A stretch of DNA of 40,635 nucleotides from an uncultured SAR116 cluster alpha proteobacterium (GTDB taxonomy: Bacteria > Pseudomonadota > Alphaproteobacteria > Puniceispirillales > Marisalimonadaceae): positions 1-40,635 of the forward strand of contig CACBVW010000011.1 of assembly GCA_902542765.1 (NCBI GenBank), written 5' to 3'. Shown piece by piece: positions 17,105 to 24,730 of this stretch. Made by a program: the position numbers and the translations under genes. The stretch's first letter is position 1. Each line of letters opens with the position of its first letter. The notes under the pieces are model-generated. The model was not told the origin of the DNA, did no database searches, and worked only from the letters and a program-made list of their open reading frames with translations.

Positions 17105-17857
17105 ATGTTTGAGTTTCCTGAATCAATCTCAAACTTAACAGCATATTTTTTAATTTTTGCCAGTATGACTACGTCATTTATTACTTCAGCCTTTGGAATT
17201 GGAGGAGGAGCAATTTTATTAGGATTATTAGCCGTCAAACTTCCACCCGTAGCATTATTGCCAATACATGGAATTGTTCAAGTAGGTTCTAACCTTGGAA
17301 GAACAATAATTTTTTTCAAAGACATTAAAAAGGAAACTTTAATTCCATTTACTATTGGGACTATTATTGGTTCTATAATTGGAGGTTCCATTTTTATTCA
17401 AATAAATGCGTGGTTGCTTCAGTTATCAATATCTTTATTTATATTATGGTCAGTATACGGCAAAATTCCAATTATAGGGTCAAAACAAATAACAATTGGT
17501 GGTGTGTTTTCAGGTTTTATGACAATGTTTTTTGGAGCATCGGGAACCTTGGTAGCAGGAATGGTGAAAACACTGAATCTCGAACCAGTAAGACATCTAG
17601 CAACACATTCAGCATTAATGTCTATACAACATTTAATTAAGGCAGTGGTATTTGGATTTGTTGGTTTTGCTTACTCAGAATATTTTTTACTTATTTTTTT
17701 AATGATAATAAGTGGATTTGCAGGAACTATTTTAGGAAAAAAAATTTTAGTAAAATATGGAAGTAAATATTTTAAAATTATTTTAAATGCAACTCTTACA
17801 ATTATTGCAATATACCTCCTTTGGAATGCAATTATTATGAGTAAAATTTTAGATTAA
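17105..17857 (+). CDS. TauE/SafE family membrane exporter
   Basis: About 250 residues from ATG 17105 (MFEFPESIS), one base after the stop of the TPP enzyme. A longer frame from 17051 would overlap that gene and is unlikely. The protein is mostly hydrophobic, with about seven or eight membrane segments and the repeated small-residue motif FGIGGGAILLG near residue 30, echoed by FFGASGTLVAG in the second half. This is typical of the TauE/SafE permeases, several of which export sulfite, sulfoacetate or related anions during organosulfonate breakdown. Its position after a TPP lyase and near a thiol dioxygenase-like cupin supports sulfite or sulfonate export. The final bases AGATTAATTTAATCT form a short palindrome shared with the convergent tctA stop. 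Confidence 0.82.
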   Translation: MFEFPESISNLTAYFLIFASMTTSFITSAFGIGGGAILLGLLAVKLPPVALLPIHGIVQVGSNLGRTIIFFKDIKKETLIPFTIGTIIGSIIGGSIFIQINAWLLQLSISLFILWSVYGKIPIIGSKQITIGGVFSGFMTMFFGASGTLVAGMVKTLNLEPVRHLATHSALMSIQHLIKAVVFGFVGFAYSEYFLLIFLMIISGFAGTILGKKILVKYGSKYFKIILNATLTIIAIYLLWNAIIMSKILD

Positions 17858-17858
17858 T

Positions 17859-19343
17859 TTAATCTTTTTGCTTAGTTATCCAAGAAAAAATCATAGGTCC
17901 ACATAAACCTAAAAAGGCAAATACTAAAAACATAAGTGCAAGTGGTTGAGTAAGTATCATCCACCACGCTCCATCAAACATTTTAAGAGAATGTTGTAAA
18001 TTTGTTTCTACCATCTCTCCTAAAATAAGACCGACAGCAATTGGAGCAACTGAAAAACCATGTCTTCTTGCAAAAAAACCAATAACTCCAAAAATCAATG
18101 CTAACCAAACATCTAAAAGTTGTCCTTGAAAAGCATATGCACCAATCACTGATAAAGCAAAAACAATAGGCCACAAAATCTGTGTTGGAACTAGTGATAC
18201 TCTAGCAAATAACTTAGCGGCATAAAGGCCCATCAACATAAACATTACATTTGCAACAAACATTGAACCGAAGATTTGATAAACTTTTTCTACTTGCTCA
18301 GTAAACAAGTAAACACCAGGTCTCAACCCATGAACCATAAGTCCAACAAGTATTATTGCAGTTGTCCCACTACCAGGTATACCAAGAACCATTGTAGGAA
18401 CCATAGCTCCACCAGTTGCTGCATTGTTTGCAGCCTCCGCGCCAGCAATGCCTTCAATAGAACCTTTACCAAATTCTTTCTTATTTTTTGACCATCTTCT
18501 TGCTTCTGAATAACCTATCATTGATGCAACAGTTGCACCTTCAGCTGGTAAGACACCTATAAATGTTCCAATACCACAAGATCTAAGTATTGTTTTCCAA
18601 ATCTTTTTATAATCCTCTAAGGTTGGAAGTTTTACAGCTTTCATACTAACAGTATTTACAATTTTATTAACTGTTTTGGATTGAACTAAAAGCTCTGATA
18701 TTGCAAAAAGACCAATAAATATTGGAACAAAGTGCAAACCTTCATACAATTCATAATTACCAAACATAAATCTTTCTATGCCGGTAACACGTTCAGCACC
18801 TATAGTTGAAAGCCAAACTCCAAATATTCCGCCAATAAGATTTTTCACAGCACCACCCGCACTAATACTTGCTAGCATTGATAATCCAAAAACTGTTAAA
18901 GCAAAATATTCTGGTGATCTAAACTCGTAAGCAACCCTTGCCAATAATGGAGCAGCAAAACATAAAATTAGAACAGAAAATATACCTCCTACTGTACTTG
19001 AAATTACCGCAATACCAAGAGCCCTACCTGCTTCACCTTTTTGTGCTAATGGATATCCATCAAAAGTAGTAGCTGCTGCTGCAGAAGTACCAGGAGTATT
19101 GATCAAAATTGCCGTAATTGATCCTGCGAATGTGGCAGAAACATAAATAGTAGCTAGAACGGCAATAGCATGAACGGGATCCATAGTTAATGTAAATGGA
19201 AGAAGTAACGCAGCGCCAGTTGTTGCACCTAATCCTGGGAGGACACCAATTATAACCCCTAATATTGTAGTTGCAAAGATCAATCCTAATAAATATGGAT
19301 CAACTACAACTGATGCCATTGCAGATATTGCTTGCTCAAACAT
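17859..19343 (-). CDS. tctA: Tripartite tricarboxylate transporter, large membrane subunit TctA
   Basis: A 494-residue polytopic inner-membrane protein of the TctA family, full length. The N-terminal family motif GVLPGLGATTGAALLLPF is near residues 34-51. The second conserved block, NTPGTSAAAATTFDGYPLA, is near 82-100, and the mirrored GVLPAEGATVASMIGY lies in the second half. With TctB and TctC it forms a secondary importer that takes up carboxylates (citrate in the archetype, many other acids elsewhere) delivered by the periplasmic binding protein. The gene order tctC-tctB-tctA is standard. Its stop is separated from the stop of the convergent TauE gene by a single base. Confidence 0.95.
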   Translation of the reverse strand: MFEQAISAMASVVVDPYLLGLIFATTILGVIIGVLPGLGATTGAALLLPFTLTMDPVHAIAVLATIYVSATFAGSITAILINTPGTSAAAATTFDGYPLAQKGEAGRALGIAVISSTVGGIFSVLILCFAAPLLARVAYEFRSPEYFALTVFGLSMLASISAGGAVKNLIGGIFGVWLSTIGAERVTGIERFMFGNYELYEGLHFVPIFIGLFAISELLVQSKTVNKIVNTVSMKAVKLPTLEDYKKIWKTILRSCGIGTFIGVLPAEGATVASMIGYSEARRWSKNKKEFGKGSIEGIAGAEAANNAATGGAMVPTMVLGIPGSGTTAIILVGLMVHGLRPGVYLFTEQVEKVYQIFGSMFVANVMFMLMGLYAAKLFARVSLVPTQILWPIVFALSVIGAYAFQGQLLDVWLALIFGVIGFFARRHGFSVAPIAVGLILGEMVETNLQHSLKMFDGAWWMILTQPLALMFLVFAFLGLCGPMIFSWITKQKD

Positions 19344-19354
19344 AAATATCTTTC

Positions 19355-19813
19355 CTAACCATAGTACAAATTCATTAATATACCCCTTGGAAATCTGATT
19401 TTTAAAACATAGTCAAATAATAAAAAAACCAACCCAGGAGTTATTGTGGCGGTCAAAAAAGCAACCCAAATCCTTCTCTCGCCCCATAAAATACTCATTA
19501 AAAAAATTACAACAAAAATTCCAATAAACATATCTGTATAAACAGTTAACAAATAAAATAGCAGAAATAAAAACATACTTCCCCAAGTATGATATTTCTC
19601 TAAAGCTATAGGCTTTGGACTGTTTTTATAAAATTGAAAACTCAAAATTCCGATTAAAATCAGTTTCAAAATCATCAAAAATATCGGGAATGATCTAGCC
19701 TGCATGCTATCACCAACAATCATTTCAGGTGACGTATCAAGCTGTAAGGCAATTGCAATAACTGCAAGCGAAAAAATGGTTAATATTAATGGAACTAAAT
19801 AGATATTTTTCAT
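19355..19813 (-). CDS. tctB: Tripartite tricarboxylate transporter, small membrane subunit TctB
   Basis: 152 residues with four predicted hydrophobic segments, the usual length and topology of TctB. The N-terminus MKNIYLVPLILTIFSLAVIA forms the first helix, and a short SMQARSFPIFLM segment follows, as is common in the family. It lies 11 nt upstream of tctA and downstream of tctC. The ATG is preceded by AATAAAAATT with no recognisable SD, and a hairpin ends only 10 nt before it. Translation may therefore depend on RNA processing, or on the purine-rich GAGGGG in the hairpin's 3' arm. Confidence 0.85.
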   Translation of the reverse strand: MKNIYLVPLILTIFSLAVIAIALQLDTSPEMIVGDSMQARSFPIFLMILKLILIGILSFQFYKNSPKPIALEKYHTWGSMFLFLLFYLLTVYTDMFIGIFVVIFLMSILWGERRIWVAFLTATITPGLVFLLFDYVLKIRFPRGILMNLYYG

Positions 19814-19823
19814 AATTTTTATT

Positions 19824-19851
19824 AAAGACCCCTCATATTTGAGAGGTCTTT
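19824..19851 (-). terminator. Intra-operon hairpin between tctC and tctB
   Basis: Arms AAAGACCCCTC (19824-19834) and GAGAGGTCTTT (19841-19851) pair over 11 positions with one mismatch, around a 6-nt loop. On the transcribed (minus) strand the hairpin is followed by AATAAAAATT rather than a U tract, so it looks more like an attenuator or 3'-end stabiliser for tctC mRNA than a full terminator. It would let the binding protein be made in excess over the permease. Confidence 0.55.
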
Positions 19852-19868
19852 ATCTTCTTTTTCTATTT

Positions 19869-20846
19869 TTATTTTAATAAGCCCATTTCTTTTAAGGCAG
19901 GACCAAACTCACCCACCATAAATGCAATTTGCTTACCCCATGGACCTGATGGCTGTGGTGATGTACTATCCAATCCTGAGTTAGCTAGGTAAGCCTGATA
20001 CATTGAATGTTTCATAGCTTTTTGAATACCTTTTTCCATTTCAGCAACTCTAGCCTTATCTACACCAGCATGTGTTACAAATCCTCTAGTTGTAGATAAA
20101 ACAAGGTCAATGCCCAATTCTTTAGCTGTCTTAGCTTTTGGAATTGGAGCCATTCCGTTTTCTGCTAAAATAACAAGTGGACAAATATCTCCAGCTTCAA
20201 CAGGTGCTGCAGCTTCTGATAAGTTTAATGTTCCTACATCAACTTCCCCAGCAACTAGTCTTGTAGCTAATTCTCCACCACCTTTGTAAGGGATGTATTT
20301 TGGCATTTTTTGGCCAAGTCTCTTAGCCCATAAAAAGACAGTTATATGGTCAATAGTACCAGTGTGTGTGCCACCAAAAGTAATTTTATCGCCTTTTTTC
20401 ATACCAGCAACAAAATCTTCAGGTGTCTTATAAGGACTTTTCTTACAATTAACCATTAAAATTTGTGGATCATTAGTACCTCTTGAAATTGGTGCCATAT
20501 CCTCAACTTTTAACTTTGTTTTACCCATTGCCATTGTGATTGCATGACCAACAGTAAATGTTAAAATAGTGTTGCCATCGGCAGGTCTTGTCATAAAGTA
20601 GTTCATTGCAGCTGCACCACCGCCACCTCTTTTATTAACAACAACCATATCTTGCTTAAGAGTTCTTCTTGAACGAAGCATCATCATTCTTGAGTTGACG
20701 TCGGTTCCTCCGCCAGCTCCCGCATGAGTAACAACTTCAATCGCAGGCTTTTTTGAAGCCAGAGTAGGAGCAGTAGTGAAAGCAATAGCTGATACTATTG
20801 CAGCCAGACCAGTTCCAACTTTAAAAAGTGTTTTAGATTTAATCAT
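19869..20846 (-). CDS. tctC: Tripartite tricarboxylate transporter substrate-binding protein TctC
   Basis: A 325-residue periplasmic solute-binding protein. A signal peptide covers about residues 1-30 (positively charged start, hydrophobic core, cleavage near PTLA-S). The mature part begins with the family's THAGAGGGTDVNSR and contains VVNKRGGGGAAAMNYF and YIPYKGGGELATRLVAGEVD, typical of the Bug/TctC fold that grips a carboxylate. An SD, GGAGG (20854-20858), lies 7 nt before the ATG. It is the first gene of tctCBA, with a structured AT-rich leader upstream. The ligand cannot be read from the sequence. Proximity to the sulfur genes makes a thio- or sulfo-carboxylate a reasonable candidate. 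Confidence 0.93.
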   Translation of the reverse strand: MIKSKTLFKVGTGLAAIVSAIAFTTAPTLASKKPAIEVVTHAGAGGGTDVNSRMMMLRSRRTLKQDMVVVNKRGGGGAAAMNYFMTRPADGNTILTFTVGHAITMAMGKTKLKVEDMAPISRGTNDPQILMVNCKKSPYKTPEDFVAGMKKGDKITFGGTHTGTIDHITVFLWAKRLGQKMPKYIPYKGGGELATRLVAGEVDVGTLNLSEAAAPVEAGDICPLVILAENGMAPIPKAKTAKELGIDLVLSTTRGFVTHAGVDKARVAEMEKGIQKAMKHSMYQAYLANSGLDSTSPQPSGPWGKQIAFMVGEFGPALKEMGLLK

Positions 20847-21066
20847 TTATTTTCCTCCGTAATGATTATCCAGCTAACGCTGGCTTGAAATACCATTAAA
20901 ATAGTATTGTCTTGAGTAATTAAATACTCAACCCCATTCAACATTATAGCAACTTAGAAATTTCAAATTACTTACTAAATGAATAGTTTGATTATTACGA
21001 ATTAAAATTACGAGTCAAGCACTACAAGAGTTAAATGATGAATTTGTTAATAGTTAAATAATGAAT
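20847..21066 (-). promoter_or_regulatory. Leader/promoter region of tctCBA with inverted repeats
   Basis: The longest gene-free stretch of the window runs from 20847 to 21382, interrupted only by a doubtful small ORF. Just upstream of tctC there are two perfect inverted repeats: CCAGC-TAAC-GCTGG (20870-20883) and TTGAGTA-ATTAAA-TACTCAA (20912-20931). A weaker ATAC/GTAT pair lies between them. These could be mRNA leader hairpins or an operator for a regulator not found in this window. I could not assign a promoter with confidence, and I see nothing further between 20950 and 21066. Confidence 0.35.
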
Positions 21067-21234
21067 TTAATTATTAGGTTTATCTTGAAAATTTGAACTC
21101 ATATTAGATCTATAAAATTCAATAACTTGTGTTCTTGTGAGATCCGAGCTTTCTTCTTTCATAAAAACTTTAGAAATGTTTGGTGTAGCTGTAGCTAATT
21201 GAAAAATTATAGAAAATATTGATAACGGTTCCAA
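21067..21234 (-). CDS. Possible small protein, 55 residues, unknown
   Basis: A frame missed by ATG-only scanning. A TTG start at 21234 is preceded at 6-nt spacing by AGGAG (complement of 21241-21245). It encodes 55 residues beginning MEPLSIFSIIFQLATATPN and ending NFQDKPNN, with a hydrophobic N-terminal third and a charged, polar remainder. I recognise no family. The good ribosome-binding site and the position in an otherwise empty gap argue for a real gene. The TTG start and short length argue for caution. Confidence 0.4.
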   Translation of the reverse strand: MEPLSIFSIIFQLATATPNISKVFMKEESSDLTRTQVIEFYRSNMSSNFQDKPNN

Positions 21235-21382
21235 ATTTAACTCCTTAGAATAAGATTAAACCTGCAATTGATATGCCATCCATATTCTATGAGAAAATAA
21301 AAAATCAAAATAAAGCTTGTAATACATTGAAAATTTAAAAATTAATTTTAAATAAGTATAGCCAACATTTAGAATCGAAATA

Positions 21383-21946
21383 ATGCCAGACTTTAGCATA
21401 ATAAAAAAGTACAATGCTTCTAATATTAATGTTCCTAGCTCTATGGTAGATTGGATGAGATCCAATCATGCTGGAGAAACAGGCGCAGTTTGGATTTATA
21501 TGGGTGCTAAATGTATATTTTGGAATAAAAAGATTCAGGATATGACCAAAGAACATTATGTAACTGAAAAGAATCACTTAATTGTGATGGGTCATATCTT
21601 ACCTAAAAGTAGTCATAGTAAACTCTTAATTTTGTGGAGAATATTAGGATTTGGTCTAGGATTTTTTTCTGCATTATTGGGCTATAGATTTTTTTGTGTA
21701 ACAATTCAATCAGTGGAAACTTTTGTAGAAGAACATTACCAAGAACAAATTGATTTTTTATATAAAAACTCTACTTCTTTTAAATTACTTAGAGTGTTAG
21801 AAAAGTGTTGTGATGAAGAAGTAGAACATCAAGTGGATGCAAAACTCCAAAAGGGAAATGATAAGAATACTAGTTTTGAGAGATTTTGGTCAAATTTAAT
21901 TGGATCTGGTTCTAGTCTTGCAGTAAATATTTCAAAACAATATTAG
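21383..21946 (+). CDS. coq7: Coq7-type demethoxyubiquinone hydroxylase
   Basis: A 187-residue ferritin-like di-iron monooxygenase that hydroxylates the ubiquinone ring precursor (demethoxyubiquinol) at the membrane. Iron-ligand motifs are MRSNHAGETGA (Glu32), TEKNH (Glu62/His65), SVETFVEEHY (Glu112 or Glu116) and DEEVEH (Glu146/His149), in the order expected for Coq7. A hydrophobic segment LGFGLGFFSALLGYRFF (about 88-104) fits membrane association. The length is slightly above the bacterial average, with an extra N-terminal stretch before the first motif. It heads a short plus-strand run and ends 11 nt before a DCC-family gene. Confidence 0.88.
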   Translation: MPDFSIIKKYNASNINVPSSMVDWMRSNHAGETGAVWIYMGAKCIFWNKKIQDMTKEHYVTEKNHLIVMGHILPKSSHSKLLILWRILGFGLGFFSALLGYRFFCVTIQSVETFVEEHYQEQIDFLYKNSTSFKLLRVLEKCCDEEVEHQVDAKLQKGNDKNTSFERFWSNLIGSGSSLAVNISKQY

Positions 21947-21957
21947 GTTTAATAATT

Positions 21958-22335
21958 ATGAAATTAACTAAAGTTTTTTATGATGGGAAATGTGGGCTGT
22001 GTAGTAAAGAAATTAATTATTACAAAAGAATAGCTCCAAAAAATATTTTTGAATGGCATGATATAGCTTCAAATCCAGAAAAATTGAAGGAGATTCACGT
22101 TTCCCAATATGACGCTTTAATGTATTTACATGCGACCGACCAAAAATCCAATTTAAAAATTGGTGTAGACGCTTTTATTTTAATATGGGCACAACTTAAG
22201 TATTGGAAAATTTTATCTATTTTAGTAAAAACTCCTGTCGTTTACTCAATTGCAAGAATCACGTATAAATTATTCGCAAATTACAGATTTAAAAGACTTA
22301 CACATTGTCAAATGGCAAGTCAGAAGGTTATATAG
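21958..22335 (+). CDS. DCC-family (DUF393) thiol-disulfide protein
   Basis: 125 residues with the DCC signature: the FYDGKCGLCSKEI segment near the N-terminus carries the CxxC pair at about Cys13/Cys16. The C-terminus holds the hydrophobic VVYSIARITYKLFANYRF typical of DUF393. Family members are predicted thiol-disulfide oxidoreductases of unknown partner. It lies 11 nt after coq7 and 5 nt before a small gene, so all three are probably one transcript. The physiological role is not known. Confidence 0.75.
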   Translation: MKLTKVFYDGKCGLCSKEINYYKRIAPKNIFEWHDIASNPEKLKEIHVSQYDALMYLHATDQKSNLKIGVDAFILIWAQLKYWKILSILVKTPVVYSIARITYKLFANYRFKRLTHCQMASQKVI

Positions 22336-22340
22336 TAAAA

Positions 22341-22532
22341 ATGCTTAAATGGATTAAAAATTTCAAATCAAAAAAAAATAGTGTTTATGTAAAAAAAGAA
22401 ACTCGATTAGAGCAGATGAAAAAAAATCCCTATAAAAGAGTTGATAGTGAAAATATGACAGATATTGAAAAAATGGACCAAGGATTTAATGGAAAAACTT
22501 TTACCATTAATGGTATTGAAGTAGATTTTTAA
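22341..22532 (+). CDS. Small conserved-looking protein, 63 residues, unknown
   Basis: ATG 22341 follows the preceding stop by 5 nt and gives MLKWIKNFKSKKNSVYVKK. A longer frame from 22305 would overlap the DCC gene. The protein is lysine-rich and hydrophilic, with no signal peptide or membrane segment and a C-terminal FTINGIEVDF. I recognise no domain. Codon use and its operon-like position after coq7 and the DCC gene suggest a real gene. Confidence 0.5.
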   Translation: MLKWIKNFKSKKNSVYVKKETRLEQMKKNPYKRVDSENMTDIEKMDQGFNGKTFTINGIEVDF

Positions 22533-22557
22533 CCGTATCAACAAAAAAATTTATACT

Positions 22558-22584
22558 TTGCCTTTACGTAAATTGTTATATACT
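22558..22584 (+). promoter_or_regulatory. Candidate sigma70-type promoter for livK
   Basis: TTGCCT (22558-22563) and TATACT (22579-22584) are separated by 15 nt, slightly short for a housekeeping promoter. They lie about 40 nt upstream of the livK start, with GGGGA (22611-22615) as its SD. In such AT-rich DNA a chance match is possible. Confidence 0.35.
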
Positions 22585-22621
22585 CCTGATTCTTATTTAA
22601 AGGATTATTAGGGGATTAGAT

Positions 22622-23758
22622 ATGAAAAAGTTTACTACAACATTGGCGGCTCTGATGATATTGGGGTCCACTTCGTCATTTGCAGACGGTCATAAGGTAA
22701 AAGTTGGTATGATAACCACATTATCAGGTGGTGGTTCAGGTTTAGGCATTGACGTCAGAGACGGCTTTATGCTGGCCGTAAAAGGTAATAAAAATATTTC
22801 AGTAATTACTAAAGATGATCAGCGCAAACCTGACATTGCAGTTCAATTAGCTGATAAAATGATACAATCTGACAAAGTAGATGTGTTAACGGGTATAATT
22901 TGGTCCAATTTAGCAATGGCTGTTGTGCCTGCTACTGTAAATCAAGGTAAATTTTACTTGTCACCAAATGCTGGTCCATCAAAATTAGCTGGTAAAGGAT
23001 GTCACAAGAATTATTTTAACGTTGCCTGGCAGAATGATAATTTACACGAAGCAGCAGGGGGTTACGCTAATTCTGCTGGATTTAAAAATTCTTTTATACT
23101 TGCCCCTAATTACCCTGCAGGTAAGGATGCATTAACTGGTTATAAAAGATATTTTAAAGGAAGTTTAGCTGGTGAAATTTATACAAAATTAGGACAAAAA
23201 GATTATGCAGCAGAAATTGCACAAATAAGAGCATCAGGCGCTGATAGTGTATTCTTTTTTCTACCAGGTGGAATGGGTATTGGATTTATGAAACAATTCT
23301 CACAATCTGGAATAAATCTTCCAGTTGTTGGCCCGGCTTTTTCATTTGATCAGGGTATTCTTAAAGCAGTAGGTGATGCGGCACTTGGTGTTAAAAACAC
23401 GTCTCAGTGGTCAAAAGATATTGACAATGATGCAAACAAAAAATTTGTTCAAGATTTCCAATCTGAATATGGAAGATTACCTTCTTTATATGCATCTCAA
23501 GGTTATGATACTGGTAAGCTTTTAATTTCGGCAATGTCAAAAGCTAAAGTTAAAGACAAGGATAAATTTAGAGATGCTCTCAGAAAAGCTGATTTTTCGT
23601 CAACAAGAGGGAAATTTAGTTTTGATAAAAACCATCATCCTATCCAGGATATTTATGTTCGCGAAGTTATTAAGGAAGGTAAAATCCTTACTAATAAGAT
23701 TGTTTCAGTTGGGTTGAAGGATCATTCAAACGCCTATGTTTCTGAATGTAAAATGTAA
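22622..23758 (+). CDS. livK: Branched-chain amino acid-type ABC transporter, substrate-binding protein
   Basis: A 378-residue periplasmic binding protein of the LivJ/K (Peripla_BP_6) type. The signal peptide is about residues 1-21, cut near SFA-DG. The mature part starts KVKVGMITTLSGGGSGLG, followed by VITKDDQRKPDIAVQLADKM and the hinge segment LAPNYPAGKDALTGYKRYF. The ligand could be a branched-chain amino acid, amide, urea or an aromatic or short carboxylate; Liv-type systems are diverse and the sequence does not decide. It starts the five-gene operon livKHMGF and is followed by a 13-bp hairpin before livH. Confidence 0.92.
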   Translation: MKKFTTTLAALMILGSTSSFADGHKVKVGMITTLSGGGSGLGIDVRDGFMLAVKGNKNISVITKDDQRKPDIAVQLADKMIQSDKVDVLTGIIWSNLAMAVVPATVNQGKFYLSPNAGPSKLAGKGCHKNYFNVAWQNDNLHEAAGGYANSAGFKNSFILAPNYPAGKDALTGYKRYFKGSLAGEIYTKLGQKDYAAEIAQIRASGADSVFFFLPGGMGIGFMKQFSQSGINLPVVGPAFSFDQGILKAVGDAALGVKNTSQWSKDIDNDANKKFVQDFQSEYGRLPSLYASQGYDTGKLLISAMSKAKVKDKDKFRDALRKADFSSTRGKFSFDKNHHPIQDIYVREVIKEGKILTNKIVSVGLKDHSNAYVSECKM

Positions 23759-23766
23759 AAATTTAA

Positions 23767-23795
23767 TAGGTGATTTCTAATTTAGAAATCACCTA
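23767..23795 (+). terminator. Intra-operon hairpin between livK and livH
   Basis: A perfect 13-bp stem, TAGGTGATTTCTA (23767-23779) and TAGAAATCACCTA (23783-23795), around an ATT loop. A run of six T lies 8 nt downstream (23804-23809), too far for a classical intrinsic terminator. It begins 8 nt after the livK stop and ends 16 nt before the livH ATG. Likely a partial terminator or mRNA stabiliser giving more LivK than permease. Confidence 0.65.
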
Positions 23796-23811
23796 ATTCT
23801 AAATTTTTTAA

Positions 23812-24729
23812 ATGTCATCTATACTATTTTTTGAACAATTATTAAACGGCATACAATTTGGAACTATGTTGTTTCTTATGTCAGCTGGTCTAACTCTTAT
23901 TTTTGGAGTTATGGGTCTAATTAATTTAGCTCATGGATCTTTTTACATGATTGGAGCTTTTAGTGCTGCCTTGATAGCAGGTTTAACGGGTTCTTTCTGG
24001 CTTGCATTGTTAGCAAGCTTGTCAGGTGCTGCAATTGCAGGAGTGTTAATAGAAATTTTAATTATTAGACGTTTATATAGAAGAGATCACCTAGATCAAG
24101 TTTTAGCTACATTTGCATTAATTTTATTGTTATCTGAAGGTGTTAGATGGTGTTTTGGAGCTTTTCCTTTATATTTAGATATTCCAAAAAATCTTAATGG
24201 TACTTTACTAATTTTAGATGATATTATTTACTCTAAATATCGATTATTCATAATATTCATGGGTCTTTTGATAGCCACTGGGCTTTATATTCTTATAACA
24301 AAGACACGTTTAGGTGTTCGAATAAGAGCAGGTCAAAATGATCGCCAAATGATATCAGCACTAGGTGTTGATATATCAAAACTTTATACCATTGTATTTG
24401 CACTGGGAGCTTCGTTAGCTGGTTTAGCTGGAGCAATGATAGGAGCTATTCAATCAGTCGAAGTTGGAATGGGTGAACCTATTTTAATTTTAGCATTTGT
24501 AGTTATAGTAATTGGAGGAATTGGCTCAATAAAAGGTGCATTAATTGGGTCTATTTTAGTAGGGGTAACAGACACAATTGGTAGAATTTTTTTACCAGAG
24601 CTTTTAAAAATTTTTATGGAACCTGCAAGCGCTACTTCAGTTGGTTCTTCAATTGGTTCAATGCTAATTTATATACTGATGGCTTTAATACTTATAATTA
24701 AGCCATCTGGATTATTTGGAAAAACTTAA
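23812..24729 (+). CDS. livH: Liv-type ABC transporter permease LivH
   Basis: A 305-residue inner-membrane permease with about eight hydrophobic segments. The start MSSILFFEQLLNGIQFGTML and the motif SAGLTLIFGVMGLINLAHGS are classic for LivH, and the EAA-like loop GQNDRQMISALGVD lies near the middle. The ATG has no visible SD: the preceding bases are CTAAATTTTTTAA after the livK-livH hairpin. The stop is one base before the livM ATG. It forms the translocation pore with LivM. Confidence 0.93.
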   Translation: MSSILFFEQLLNGIQFGTMLFLMSAGLTLIFGVMGLINLAHGSFYMIGAFSAALIAGLTGSFWLALLASLSGAAIAGVLIEILIIRRLYRRDHLDQVLATFALILLLSEGVRWCFGAFPLYLDIPKNLNGTLLILDDIIYSKYRLFIIFMGLLIATGLYILITKTRLGVRIRAGQNDRQMISALGVDISKLYTIVFALGASLAGLAGAMIGAIQSVEVGMGEPILILAFVVIVIGGIGSIKGALIGSILVGVTDTIGRIFLPELLKIFMEPASATSVGSSIGSMLIYILMALILIIKPSGLFGKT

Positions 24730-24730
24730 A

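Noticed and set aside
17851-17865. AGATTAATTTAATCT as a bidirectional terminator
   Set aside because: The palindrome has only 7-bp A+T-rich arms with a 1-nt centre and lies inside both stop regions. It is too weak to call a terminator.
20847-21382. tRNA, small RNA or CRISPR in the longest gap
   Set aside because: No cloverleaf, no regularly spaced repeats and no strong terminator are visible. Only short inverted repeats near tctC and a possible small ORF are seen.
21256-21577. Two overlapping minus-strand frames of 69 and 80 codons
   Set aside because: They overlap the start and N-terminal part of coq7, including its first iron-ligand motif, and show no SD or known domain.
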